A stretch of 64,000 nucleotides of DNA from an uncultured Pseudomonadales bacterium (GTDB taxonomy: Bacteria; Pseudomonadota; Gammaproteobacteria; Pseudomonadales; Azotimanducaceae): positions 3,589,617-3,653,616 of the forward strand of contig OX638346.1 of the NCBI GenBank assembly GCA_951813515.1. The letters are read 5' to 3'. The position numbers were made by a program, and so were the translations under genes. The notes beneath the pieces were generated by a model. It saw only the letters and a list, made by a program, of their open reading frames with translations, made no database searches and had not been told where the DNA came from. The stretch's first letter is position 1. Each line of letters starts with the position of its first letter. Shown in pieces: positions 51,071 through 59,934 of the stretch.

Positions 51071-51113
51071 GGCGATAGAGGCGATCCTTCGAGAATGAGA
51101 CGCGCACACTAAT

Positions 51114-51132
51114 GTAAATGAGAATTGTTTAC
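51114..51132 (-). promoter_or_regulatory. candidate Fur box upstream of the TonB-dependent receptor
   Basis: GTAAATGAGAATTGTTTAC matches the 19-bp Fur consensus GATAATGATAATCATTATC at 13 positions, with palindromic ends GTAAA/TTTAC. It lies 44-62 bases before the receptor ATG and about 70 bases before the divergent NUDIX gene, so either or both could be iron-repressed. Confidence 0.65.
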
Positions 51133-51145
51133 AACAATATGTTGT
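51131..51145. repeat. perfect ACAACA-ATA-TGTTGT inverted repeat beside the Fur-like box
   Basis: Six-base arms around ATA, adjacent to and sharing two bases with the Fur-like box, in the divergent receptor/NUDIX promoter region. It may be a second regulator site or an extended Fur site. Confidence 0.45.
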
Positions 51146-51200
51146 TTTGTGCGTGCCAACTGCGGAATATATGAAGCCGTAGCCACGCAAGGGACACGAA

Positions 51201-51956
51201 ATGGCCGACGCGCCGAGGCACAGGAACGACATGTACGGGGCTGCCGGACGCCCGAAAACGGACCCGGCGCGGCCTGCGGTGCCAGCCGCTACGGTCGTGC
51301 TGCTTCGGGACACCGAACACGGACCACAGGTACTCATGCTGCGCAAGACGTCGCGTATCGCCTTCGGCGGCATGTGGGTGTTTCCCGGCGGACGCATCGA
51401 TCCCGCCGACTACCCGGAGGAGGGCGATCCGCGCGCGCAGGACTACAGGCACAGCGGCGCACGAAACGCCGCGGCCCGCGAAGCGCGCGAGGAGGCGGGC
51501 CTCGACCTCGACGCGAGCGAGTTCGTCTGGTTCTCGCACTGGACACCGCCGCCGGATGTGCCGGCGCGTTTCGCCACCTGGTTTTTCGCCGCCCGGGGTC
51601 GAGAGCAAACCATCCAGGTAGACGGGGGCGAAATAGATGCCCACCGATGGATAAGTCCCGCCGAAGCACTGTCGAAGCATTCGGCCGGCGAAATAGATCT
51701 CGTCGCGCCCACCTGGGTCACGCTGTACCAGATGTCGCGACACCCAACCGTAACGGCATTGCTCGAGAGATTTCGAACCAATCCGGCCCGCCACTACATG
51801 ACGCGGATCGCCCGCTCCACGGACGCCGTGCGCGTGGCCATGTGGCGCGAGGACGCGGGATACGAGGATTGGAACCTCGATGCCGCGGGCGCACGCCATC
51901 GGCTGTGGATGGCCGAGAGCGGGTTCACGTTCGAACACGGCGCCGTGGAGTATTGA
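51201..51956 (+). CDS. NUDIX hydrolase
   Basis: 251 residues. The N-terminal strand PAATVVLLRDTEHGPQVLMLRK leads to the Nudix box, here split: WVFPGGRIDPAD, then an insertion, then NAAAREAREEAGLDL with the metal-binding REAREE. The insertion resembles NUDT19-like proteins rather than the compact MutT type. FATWFFAA and EIDAHRWISPAEAL follow. Substrate unknown. ATG follows AAGGGA. The gene is divergent from the receptor and 35 bases before gspE. Confidence 0.88.
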   Translation: MADAPRHRNDMYGAAGRPKTDPARPAVPAATVVLLRDTEHGPQVLMLRKTSRIAFGGMWVFPGGRIDPADYPEEGDPRAQDYRHSGARNAAAREAREEAGLDLDASEFVWFSHWTPPPDVPARFATWFFAARGREQTIQVDGGEIDAHRWISPAEALSKHSAGEIDLVAPTWVTLYQMSRHPTVTALLERFRTNPARHYMTRIARSTDAVRVAMWREDAGYEDWNLDAAGARHRLWMAESGFTFEHGAVEY

Positions 51957-51991
51957 CCCCGTAAATCAAGCGGTTGTCACACAACGGCGGT

Positions 51992-53536
51992 ATGATTCCG
52001 GATCGTTCACAAGCTGTGGCCCCGCACATGCAGGAACCACTCGAACTTGCCAATCCGCCGACGAGGCGATTGCCTTTCGCTTTCGCGAGGCGTTTCGGCG
52101 TGGCCATTACCGATAGCCCAGATTCCAACGGGCGCATGACCCTGGTTTGTCGGGAAATGCCCACGTTGACGATCCTGGCCGAGGTCAGGCGTTTCGCCGG
52201 ACGCGGGTTTGCCCTACGCACGGTGTCGAACGGCGAATTCGAGCGACTTCTCGCAGACGTCTACGCCCGGGACGCTTCGGATGCGAAACAGATGGTGCAA
52301 GACTTGGGCGACGACATGGATCTGGCCCGCCTGGCGGAGTCCGTGCCGGAGGAGGGCGACCTGCTGGAGCAGGAGGACGATGCGCCCATCATTCGCCTGA
52401 TCAACGCGCTGCTGGCGGAGGCGATCCGTGAGGACGCGTCGGACGTGCACATCGAGACGTTCGAGAGGGACCTCTCCGTACGCTTTCGAGTCGATGGCGT
52501 CATGCGTGAAGTGGTGCGGCCAAAACGCGCCCTGGCACCGCTACTGGTATCGCGCATCAAGGTCATGGCCAAGCTCGACATCGCCGAGAAGCGCGTTCCC
52601 CAGGACGGCAGGATCACGCTGCGCATCGGGGGCCGCGAAGTCGATGTCCGTGTCTCGACGCTGCCTTCGGCCAACGGCGAGCGCGTCGTCCTGCGCATCC
52701 TGGACAAGCAGGCGGAACGGCTGACCCTGCCGCATCTCGGCATGCGCCGGGATGTGCTCGAGTTGCTGCGCGAAGTGGTGCATCGGCCGCACGGGATCTT
52801 TCTTGTCACCGGACCGACCGGCTCCGGCAAGACGACCACGCTGTACGCCTCGTTGACCGAACTCAGCACGCAGACCATGAATATCCTTACGATCGAGGAT
52901 CCGATCGAATACAACTTGACGGGAATAGGGCAGACGCAGGTCAACGAAAGGGCGGGCATGACCTTTGCCAGGGGCCTGCGTGCGATTCTCCGTCAGGATC
53001 CCGATATCGTCATGGTGGGGGAAGTTCGCGACCTGGAGACCGCGGAGATCGCGATCCAGGCAAGCCTCACCGGGCACCTCGTGATGTCGACGCTGCACAC
53101 CAATACCGCCATCGGCGCGGTTGTCCGGCTGGTGGACCAGGGAGTCGAGCCGTTCCTGGTGGCCTCGAGCCTTGCCGGCGTACTGGCGCAAAGACTGGTG
53201 CGCGTCCTGTGCCCCCAATGCAAGGAACCCGTCGCGCCCAATGCATTCGAAAGGCGCTTCCTCGAAACAGACGACTCTACAACCATCTACCGCGCGCGAG
53301 GCTGCGAAGCCTGCGGACATAGCGGGTACCGGGGACGTACCGGCATCTACGAACTCATCGTTGTCGACGACGCCATGCGCGAACTGATCCACGACCGCGC
53401 GTCGGAGCAGACGCTGTCCCGCCACACGCGCGAGCGATTTCCCGGTATTCGGGAGGATGGCCGCGCGAAAGTGCGTCAGGGAACGACGACCGTGGAAGAG
53501 GTCATGAGAGCGACACTGGACGACGTCGAGTCCTAG
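51992..53536 (+). CDS. gspE: type II secretion ATPase GspE
   Basis: Cytoplasmic hexameric ATPase that drives the pseudopilus. 514 residues from ATG 51992 (a TTG lies 6 codons earlier). Seen: Walker A GPTGSGKTTTLY, Asp box ILTIEDPIEY, Walker B QDPDIVMVGEVRD, His box TGHLVMSTLHTN and the four-Cys zinc element CPQCKEP...CEACGHSGYRGRTGIYE. It is followed 8 bases later by gspF. The usual gspC and gspD in front are absent. Confidence 0.95.
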   Translation: MIPDRSQAVAPHMQEPLELANPPTRRLPFAFARRFGVAITDSPDSNGRMTLVCREMPTLTILAEVRRFAGRGFALRTVSNGEFERLLADVYARDASDAKQMVQDLGDDMDLARLAESVPEEGDLLEQEDDAPIIRLINALLAEAIREDASDVHIETFERDLSVRFRVDGVMREVVRPKRALAPLLVSRIKVMAKLDIAEKRVPQDGRITLRIGGREVDVRVSTLPSANGERVVLRILDKQAERLTLPHLGMRRDVLELLREVVHRPHGIFLVTGPTGSGKTTTLYASLTELSTQTMNILTIEDPIEYNLTGIGQTQVNERAGMTFARGLRAILRQDPDIVMVGEVRDLETAEIAIQASLTGHLVMSTLHTNTAIGAVVRLVDQGVEPFLVASSLAGVLAQRLVRVLCPQCKEPVAPNAFERRFLETDDSTTIYRARGCEACGHSGYRGRTGIYELIVVDDAMRELIHDRASEQTLSRHTRERFPGIREDGRAKVRQGTTTVEEVMRATLDDVES

Positions 53537-53544
53537 GGTCGATC

Positions 53545-54753
53545 ATGGCCGCGTTCGAATATGTTGCTCTTGACGCCCGGGGGCGAAGAAAGAAGGGAGT
53601 TCGGGAGGGCGACAGTCGCCGACAGGTGCGCCAGGCACTGCGCGACACCGGGCTCACGCCGCTCTCCGTGGACGTGGCGGAAGAGGGTGCCCGCGGGTCT
53701 CGCTGGATGTTCCCGCGCGGCATGTCCGCGCTCGACCAGGCCCTGTTCACGCGCCAGGTGGCGACGATGATCTCCGCTGGCCTGCCGGTCGAGGAAGCAC
53801 TTGACGGGGTGGCCGGCCAGATCGAGAAACGCCGCGCGAGGGCCATGATCATGACCGTACGCACACGCGTGCGGGAAGGCCATTCCCTGGCCGCCGCGCT
53901 CAGCGAGTTCCCGTCCACGTTTTCCGACATGTACCGGTCTACGGTCGCGGCAGGCGAGCAGTCGGGCCACCTCGATGCGGTGCTGGAGAACCTCGCCGAC
54001 TACACCGAGGCGAGTTTCGAGTCGCGCAGGAGCGTCGAGATGGCGCTTTTCTATCCCATCGTTCTGCTCGCCTTCGCCATCTTGATCGTCGGCGCGCTAT
54101 TGATCTACATCGTGCCCGACATCGTCAGGGTATTCGAAGACACCGGTGGCGAGCTACCGATGTTGACACGTTTCATGATCGGCCTGAGCGAGTTCCTGCA
54201 AAGCTACGTGTGGGTGCTTCTGGCGGGCGTCGTAGTGGTCTGGTTCGGTATTCGACGGCTGTTGGCGCGTCCGGAGATACGCCTGCAATGGGATCGCCAG
54301 AAACTCTCCCTGCCCCTGCTCGGAAGGATCGCGCGCGGTGGCAACGCAAGCCGTTACGCGAATACGCTCTCCATTCTGACATCGAGCGGAGTGCCGCTGG
54401 TCGAGGCCATGCACATCGCCGCGGAAGTCGTTTCCAACCAGTGGTTGAAACGGGGCTTGAGCGACGCCGTTCGCCAGGTGAGCGAAGGATCAAGCCTGCG
54501 GGTGGCACTGGAATCGTGCGGGCACTTCCCGCCCATGTTCCTGCACATGGTCGCGAGTGGCGAATCGAGTGGCGAACTGGACACGATGCTGCGCAAGGTG
54601 GCCCGGTTTCAACAAAGCGAAATCGAACGCCTGACAAACGCCCTGGTACGGGTGTTCGAGCCCACGATGATGGTTATCATGGGGCTTGTCGTAGTCATGA
54701 TCGTTTTGGCTATCTTGCTTCCGATCCTCAGTATCCATGAACTTGTGGCTTAG
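53545..54753 (+). CDS. gspF: type II secretion inner-membrane platform protein GspF
   Basis: 402 residues with two GspF domains and three membrane segments. MAAFEYVALDARGRRKKGV is the standard N terminus; ALFTRQVATMISAGLPVEEAL and ANTLSILTSSGVPLVEAMHI are the paired helices, and VFEPTMMVIMGLVVVMIVLAILLPIL ends the protein in two blocks. It anchors GspE and the pseudopilus base. Confidence 0.95.
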   Translation: MAAFEYVALDARGRRKKGVREGDSRRQVRQALRDTGLTPLSVDVAEEGARGSRWMFPRGMSALDQALFTRQVATMISAGLPVEEALDGVAGQIEKRRARAMIMTVRTRVREGHSLAAALSEFPSTFSDMYRSTVAAGEQSGHLDAVLENLADYTEASFESRRSVEMALFYPIVLLAFAILIVGALLIYIVPDIVRVFEDTGGELPMLTRFMIGLSEFLQSYVWVLLAGVVVVWFGIRRLLARPEIRLQWDRQKLSLPLLGRIARGGNASRYANTLSILTSSGVPLVEAMHIAAEVVSNQWLKRGLSDAVRQVSEGSSLRVALESCGHFPPMFLHMVASGESSGELDTMLRKVARFQQSEIERLTNALVRVFEPTMMVIMGLVVVMIVLAILLPILSIHELVA

Positions 54754-54819
54754 CGCCTTGAAATCCGTCGGCCCTTCGGGCGCGCCGTCTTTCACCCCCG
54801 CCCAAGCCCACCTACCATC

Positions 54820-54859
54820 CCGCGCCTTGATCGGCACTGCGTGCCGTTCTACGGCGCGG
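54820..54859 (+). promoter_or_regulatory. two-tier stem-loop just before gspG
   Basis: CCGCGCC (54820-54826) pairs with GGCGCGG (54853-54859), and inside it CGGCAC (54832-54837) pairs with GTGCCG (54841-54846). The structure ends 11 bases before the gspG ATG. A leader stem-loop could raise stability of the gspG message, since the major pseudopilin is needed in excess of GspE and GspF. Confidence 0.45.
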
Positions 54860-54870
54860 TCTGCTAGCCC

Positions 54871-55296
54871 ATGAACCTGCGGCGGAGGCGCGGCGGCTTC
54901 ACCCTCATCGAGATCCTGCTCGTGGTTGCGATCATCGGCATCCTCGTGGCCCTGTTTGTCCCCAACCTCGTCGGACGCAGCGACCAGGCGCGCCGCACGG
55001 CGGCGGAGAGCGACCTTCGCGGCATCGGTGCAACCCTGGATCTGTACCGCCTGGACAACGCCCATTACCCCTCCACGGACCAGGGGCTTGAAGCGTTGGT
55101 CAGCAAGCCGAGCGGCCTGCCGGAGCCGAGGAACTACAGCCCCGGCGGCTACGCCCGGAAAGTCCCGACCGACCCCTGGCAAAACCCCTATGTCTACATC
55201 AACGCACGTGAGACATTCGAACTGTACTCGCTGGGCGCCGACGGCAAGGAGGGCGGCGAAGGCGCGGCAGCAGACATCCACTATCGCGACCTTTGA
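54871..55296 (+). CDS. gspG: type II secretion major pseudopilin GspG
   Basis: 141 residues. Prepilin site GG/FTLIEILLVVAIIGILVAL with Glu5; then LDLYRLDNAHYPSTDQGLEALV and KVPTDPWQNPYVY, GADGKEGGEG for the calcium-binding end. It is the main pseudopilus subunit, needs a prepilin peptidase (GspO/PilD, not in the window) and is preceded by a stem-loop. Confidence 0.97.
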   Translation: MNLRRRRGGFTLIEILLVVAIIGILVALFVPNLVGRSDQARRTAAESDLRGIGATLDLYRLDNAHYPSTDQGLEALVSKPSGLPEPRNYSPGGYARKVPTDPWQNPYVYINARETFELYSLGADGKEGGEGAAADIHYRDL

Positions 55297-55315
55297 GCAT
55301 CGCCAGCGCGGCCCC

Positions 55316-55903
55316 GTGACGCCCCGACATTGCCCGCGGCGGTTCCCAGCAAGCGGCGGATTCACGTTCATCGAGATATTCGTCGTGATGGCGATCATCG
55401 GCGTCCTGGCGGGCGCAGTTGTCCTGCATTCGATCGGAGCCGACCGGGACCGAAACCTCGCCACCGAAGCCGAACGGCTCGCGGCGCTGATCGAACTCGC
55501 ACGCGGTGAGGCGTTAAGTCGCAACGAGTCCTGGGGACTGTTCGTCAAACGCACGCGTTACGGATTCAAGGTCTACGACGAGCTGGATGGCACATGGGAA
55601 GCAGCCTCGAAACACACGTTTCGTACCCGTGAGGCACCGCAGGACGTAGAGTTCTCACTGGAGGTGCACGGGCTGCCAGCCGTTTCGACCGATACGCTAT
55701 CCGGGCAACCCGAGGGACCGAATGCGGACGACGATGGCGACAACAACGCAGATCTCCCCGAAGTGCTGATCCTGGCCAGCGGAGAGCAGACTCCATTCGT
55801 CATCGGTGTCAGTGCCGCGGGATCCGTTTCGTGGCGAGTGCAGTCGGATGGAATCTCCCGCACACGCGCGTCTCCCGCCGTACAGCCGGAAGACCGGACA
55901 TGA
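55316..55903 (+). CDS. gspH: type II secretion minor pseudopilin GspH
   Basis: 195 residues from a GTG at 55316. Prepilin site SGG/FTFIEIFVVMAIIGVLAG with Glu5; a GspH-type region RLAALIELARGEALSRNESWGLF follows. No ATG is available in a suitable place. The stop overlaps the gspI ATG (ATGA). Confidence 0.88.
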   Translation: MTPRHCPRRFPASGGFTFIEIFVVMAIIGVLAGAVVLHSIGADRDRNLATEAERLAALIELARGEALSRNESWGLFVKRTRYGFKVYDELDGTWEAASKHTFRTREAPQDVEFSLEVHGLPAVSTDTLSGQPEGPNADDDGDNNADLPEVLILASGEQTPFVIGVSAAGSVSWRVQSDGISRTRASPAVQPEDRT

Positions 55904-56283
55904 GAATCCCACGCGGCTTCACGCTTATCGAGTTGATGGTCGCATTGGCGGTCGTGGCGATCGTCGCAACCACGGTGCTCGTGCAGGGAGGGGAAACGGC
56001 GGCGCAGACCTATTCGATGGAACGTCGCGCGGTTGCGCGGTGGGCGCTGGAAAACGAAATCGAGCGGGCGCGCCTGCTCCAGGTGGTGAACCCCGAACCG
56101 CTGGCGGTCGGCACCAGCCGCCGCCGGGTCAATCTCGCTTCGCGGGAATGGCTGGTCGTCGAGGACACCTTCGAGACATCCCATCCATGGCTCAGGCGGG
56201 TCGAATACTCGGTGTTCGCGGTCGAAGATGGGCGCGAGGTGGGACCGGTAGACACCTTGACGACATTCATCGGGCAGCGCTGA
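55900..56283 (+). CDS. gspI: type II secretion minor pseudopilin GspI
   Basis: 127 residues. Prepilin site RG/FTLIELMVALAVVAIVATT; YSMERRAVARWALENEIER and REWLVVEDTF fit GspI. It overlaps gspH and ends 1 base before gspJ; with GspJ and GspK it forms the pseudopilus tip. Confidence 0.93.
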   Translation: MRIPRGFTLIELMVALAVVAIVATTVLVQGGETAAQTYSMERRAVARWALENEIERARLLQVVNPEPLAVGTSRRRVNLASREWLVVEDTFETSHPWLRRVEYSVFAVEDGREVGPVDTLTTFIGQR

Positions 56284-56284
56284 C

Positions 56285-56920
56285 ATGCGCGCATTCGGAT
56301 TTACGCTGATCGAGATGCTGGTCGCCCTGGCGGTATTCGCCGTGATTGGCGTCATGTCGAATCAGCTGCTGGTGCAGGTCATTGACCTCGGAGCACTCAC
56401 CGAGGCGCGCGGTTCGCGCCTGGTCGAAGTACAGCGCGCGATGGAAATCGTACGCCGGGACATTCAGCAACTGGCGTACCGAGGCGTACGAGACGAACTG
56501 GGCGAGACCCAGCCAGGCTTCGAGATTAACGAGTTCGGGGTAATGCAATTGACCCGGCGGGGCTGGGCCAACCCCCTGGGACACCAGCGTTCGGAGATGC
56601 AGAGGGTTGCGTATGCCGGGGTGGAAAACTCGCTGTTTCGGCTGTACTGGCCGGTTCTCGACCGCGCGCGGGAAAGTCCTCCAGTTCGCCAGTTGCTGCT
56701 GCGGGACGTCACCGAGATGGAAGTGCTGGCGGTCGATGCCGAGGGTGTCGAACACCGGTTCTGGCCACCCGAAAACGACGCCGGGAGGAACGCGCTCGCC
56801 GCCGTTGTCGTGCGCATGACGCTGGCGCCATACGGAAGTGTCGAGCGGCTGTGGACGGTTCCTTCGACAATGGGTCCGCGTGTCGCTCCGGATGCCGGCA
56901 CGGACATCGAATCGAATTGA
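56285..56920 (+). CDS. gspJ: type II secretion minor pseudopilin GspJ
   Basis: 211 residues. Prepilin site FG/FTLIEMLVALAVFAVIG; GspJ features are VQRAMEIVRRDIQQLAYRGVRDELG, LTRRGWANPLGHQRSEMQRV, YWPVLDRA and a C-terminal part with LRDVTEMEVLAVD. Part of the tip complex. Confidence 0.94.
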   Translation: MRAFGFTLIEMLVALAVFAVIGVMSNQLLVQVIDLGALTEARGSRLVEVQRAMEIVRRDIQQLAYRGVRDELGETQPGFEINEFGVMQLTRRGWANPLGHQRSEMQRVAYAGVENSLFRLYWPVLDRARESPPVRQLLLRDVTEMEVLAVDAEGVEHRFWPPENDAGRNALAAVVVRMTLAPYGSVERLWTVPSTMGPRVAPDAGTDIESN

Positions 56921-56941
56921 AGTTCACGCATTAACTCATTG

Positions 56942-57964
56942 ATGGATAAGAATGTACTTAGCTATCTCCGTCGTGGATGTAGCCGTCTATTCGTCGCTGG
57001 CCCTCCACGCCAACGCAACGTATCCGGCGTGGCATTGGTCAGCGTGTTGCTTGTGGTCGCACTCACCAGCGCTTTTGCGGCGCAGATGATATCTCGGCAT
57101 GCGCTCACCGTCGCTCACGCCCGCCAGGTTTTCGATGGCGCGCAGGCGCGCGAATACGCCTTGGGTGCCGAAGCGTATGCGCGCCAAGTGTTGTTCGAGG
57201 ACTGGACCACCGATAACACGATGGACACGCTCGTCGAAGCGTGGGCAGCGCCGACCCGGCCGTTCGAGATCGAGGGCGGGCGAATCGAACTCGCGATCGT
57301 CGATCTCGAACGGCGGTTCAATGCAAACGCGGTCACTTCGCCCGAGAACCTGGAACGGCTCAAGCGTCTGATGGTCCAGCTTGAGCTCGACCCGAACCTG
57401 GCGGACGCATGGCTCGACTGGATCGACCGCGACGAAGTCGTCCACGGATTCGGCGGCGAAGACGAAGACTACCTGCTGATGGTCCCGGCATACCGCGCCG
57501 CCAACCGGACCGCCGTCGACGCAAGCGAGATGATGGCCGTAAAGGGTTTCTCGAGGGATGCTTATGAACGCATCTTGCCCTACGTGGCGCCGCTTCCGGT
57601 CAACGAACTCAGGGTCAACGTCAACACCACGAGCGCAGCCGTCTTGCGAAGTCTGGGAGCATCTCTCGCACCGGAGGAGGCAGATGCACTTGCGGAATCC
57701 CCCAGGGAGTTCAAGGATGTTGCCGAAGCCGTCACCCAATACCCGGGTCTGGCCGAAAGCGTGGAACTGCTGACCGTATCCAGCGGGTTCTTTGAGGTTC
57801 GTGTACGGGTCGAATGGAACGCAGCGCGCGCCGAACTGATCTCGATGCTGTACCGCGACCCGGATAGCGGCCATATTCGATTGCTTGGCCGCAATTTCGG
57901 TCGCCGTGTTCCATCCATCCTCGGAGAAAACGATCTTGGTCGCGAAAGCGCAGGGAACGCCTGA
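56942..57964 (+). CDS. gspK: type II secretion minor pseudopilin GspK
   Basis: 340 residues. Prepilin site SG/VALVSVLLVVALTSAFAAQM lacks Glu5, as is characteristic of GspK. The large alpha domain shows DLERRFNANAV, AWLDWIDRDE, GGEDEDYL, YRAANRTAVDASEM and LPVNELRVNVNTTSAAVLRSL. ATG at 56942 (a TTG codon precedes it in frame). Confidence 0.94.
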   Translation: MDKNVLSYLRRGCSRLFVAGPPRQRNVSGVALVSVLLVVALTSAFAAQMISRHALTVAHARQVFDGAQAREYALGAEAYARQVLFEDWTTDNTMDTLVEAWAAPTRPFEIEGGRIELAIVDLERRFNANAVTSPENLERLKRLMVQLELDPNLADAWLDWIDRDEVVHGFGGEDEDYLLMVPAYRAANRTAVDASEMMAVKGFSRDAYERILPYVAPLPVNELRVNVNTTSAAVLRSLGASLAPEEADALAESPREFKDVAEAVTQYPGLAESVELLTVSSGFFEVRVRVEWNAARAELISMLYRDPDSGHIRLLGRNFGRRVPSILGENDLGRESAGNA

Positions 57965-57992
57965 TGTCACCACGTTCCATGGATCGAGTTTT

Positions 57993-58044
57993 CCAGAGAG
58001 CATCCACGACCGGGGCGTCTCTCTGGGGCACGTGCATATTGCAC
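57993..58044 (+). other. stem-loops in the gspK-gspL gap
   Basis: CCAGAGAG (57993-58000) and CTCTCTGG (58019-58026) are a perfect 8-bp inverted repeat; GTGCA-TAT-TGCAC (58032-58044) follows. They lie in the 143-base gap between gspK and gspL. No U-tract follows. Confidence 0.45.
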
Positions 58045-58107
58045 CCAGCCGTCCGTTGGGTTACTGAATGCCATTGACCTTCGGCACGGCGGAGTAGGGG
58101 ACACATC

Positions 58108-59394
58108 ATGCGCCTGTTCGTACGGATCCGCCCCGGGCAGCAGCCGGCGGGCCACAGCGCGAATCACACGAGCGACGCGATGCGATGTGAGTGGATCGTG
58201 CGCAGTGGTCAGGGACAGACCCTTGCGCAGGGCGCCTCCGACGCCGGGGACCTCGGGGAGATCATCAATGCTAGCGGGATCCCCGACGCAGAAAGCGCAC
58301 TCGCTGACCGGGACAACATCGTGATCCTCGTGCCGAGTGCCGAGGTTGCCTGGCTGTCCCGCGTCGTGCCCGGTCGCCGCGCCGCGCAGATACGGCGCGC
58401 ATTGCCGTTCGCGGTCGAGGAGTTCCTGACCCAGGACGTCGAGTCGATGCACCTGGCGCACGGGCCGATTGTTCGAAGCCGTCCAGTTCGCTGTGCGCTG
58501 ATCGACCGGCAAAGGATGGCCGATTGGCTCGACTGGTTGCGCGATTGCGGCTTGCAGCCCGGTCACATGGTAGCGGATGCGAGCCTGCTGCCTTGCGACG
58601 AGGTCGCTGCAAGCGTGCTCCTCGAAGGCGGGGAGGCCCTCGTAAGGACGCCCGAGCATATCGCCAGCGTCGAAACATCGTCGCTGCCCGACGTCCTGCA
58701 GGCGGTCCGCGCAAGCTTCGGCGAATCGGACGACTCCCTGGTGCTGCAACTCCTGGGCGCAGGTGAGCTATCCCGAACGCAGGCCGCAGCCGCAAACAGT
58801 GGCTTCGATGTCCACAAGACGCCTCTCGATGCCACCCCGCTCGAGTTCCTCGCCGCAAGGTGGGAGGAAAACCGACCGGAAATCAACCTGTTGCAGGGAC
58901 AATTTGCGCCGATACGGCGCGGGGAGGCGTCGCCGCACGGGTGGCGAAGCGTGGCGGCCCTGGCTACACTGTTGGTGGTTACGGCCCTGGCCGTACTCAT
59001 CGCCGAAGGCTACCTTGCGAACCACCGCGCAGGCCTGCTCGAAGCGGAGTCGGTGGACCTGTATCGCAGCATCTATCCGAACGAGCGCCGCGTTCCCAAC
59101 GCCTATGCCCAGATGCGCAATAAGCTTCGCCAGGCCGATACCGGACAGGGCGCATTTCACCTGCTGGTGGGGCAACTCGCCGCTGGAACGAGCCAGGGGC
59201 AAATCAACGTCAGGTCGATCACGTTCAACGATTCCAGGGGCGAACTCACAAGCGAACTCTGGCTGCCCGGCTACGCCCAGATCGACGCTCTCAAGCGCGA
59301 ACTCGAAAGGCAGGGCCTGACGGTCGACATCAATAGCGCTGAAGAGCGGGACGATGTTGTTCGGGCCCGCCTGCGAATAAGGCTACGCGGATGA
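58108..59394 (+). CDS. gspL: type II secretion protein GspL
   Basis: 428 residues. The N-terminal cytoplasmic actin-like domain includes VILVPSAEVAWLSRVVPGRRAAQIRRALPFAVEEFL in two blocks, the usual GspL region; one membrane segment (about 290-308; VAALATLLVVTALAVLIAEG) precedes a periplasmic ferredoxin-like domain. GspL couples GspE to the inner-membrane platform. Its stop overlaps the gspM ATG. Confidence 0.92.
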   Translation: MRLFVRIRPGQQPAGHSANHTSDAMRCEWIVRSGQGQTLAQGASDAGDLGEIINASGIPDAESALADRDNIVILVPSAEVAWLSRVVPGRRAAQIRRALPFAVEEFLTQDVESMHLAHGPIVRSRPVRCALIDRQRMADWLDWLRDCGLQPGHMVADASLLPCDEVAASVLLEGGEALVRTPEHIASVETSSLPDVLQAVRASFGESDDSLVLQLLGAGELSRTQAAAANSGFDVHKTPLDATPLEFLAARWEENRPEINLLQGQFAPIRRGEASPHGWRSVAALATLLVVTALAVLIAEGYLANHRAGLLEAESVDLYRSIYPNERRVPNAYAQMRNKLRQADTGQGAFHLLVGQLAAGTSQGQINVRSITFNDSRGELTSELWLPGYAQIDALKRELERQGLTVDINSAEERDDVVRARLRIRLRG

Positions 59395-59897
59395 TCCTCG
59401 AACGCTTGCGCGCCGTACTCGGCGAGACGGGAATCGAACGGCGATACCGGGCCCTTGAATCACGCGAACGCCTGCTGCTGCATGTCAGCGGGGCCGTGGT
59501 TTTCGGGGCCATCCTGTACGCTGCGATGTTCGCTCCGGCGTACGATTTCCGCGAAACGGCGGTGGCGCGCTATGCGCAGCAGCAGGAGCGGCTGGAATGG
59601 ATGCGCTCGCACGAAGACGATGCACGGCGACGAAATGATGACGCCGCCATTGCGGTCGCGCCGAATCGCTCGTTGCTGACACTGATCGACGCTACCGCGC
59701 GCGAAGCCAACGTCCGGCTCACGCGGTATCGACCGGAGAGCGACGGCAGCGTCAATGTCGTCATCCAGCAGCAGACGTTCAACGATGTGCTTCGCTGGAC
59801 AGGATTGCTGGTGCGGGAAGACCTGCGCATCACGCAGGTGGCCATCGACGCGGAGGACACCGAGGGCGTGGTAAATGCCCGGCTGAGCATCAGGTAG
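59391..59897 (+). CDS. gspM: type II secretion protein GspM
   Basis: 168 residues: cytoplasmic N terminus, membrane segment (LLHVSGAVVFGAILYAAMFAP) and a periplasmic domain with SLLTLIDATAREANVRLTRYRPE and QTFNDVLRWTGLLVRE. GspM binds GspL. It is the last gene of the cluster; no gspN or gspO follows. Confidence 0.92.
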   Translation: MILERLRAVLGETGIERRYRALESRERLLLHVSGAVVFGAILYAAMFAPAYDFRETAVARYAQQQERLEWMRSHEDDARRRNDDAAIAVAPNRSLLTLIDATAREANVRLTRYRPESDGSVNVVIQQQTFNDVLRWTGLLVREDLRITQVAIDAEDTEGVVNARLSIR

Positions 59898-59934
59898 GGG
59901 ATGACTTCGGATTACGGCCCCTGATCCTATTTAA

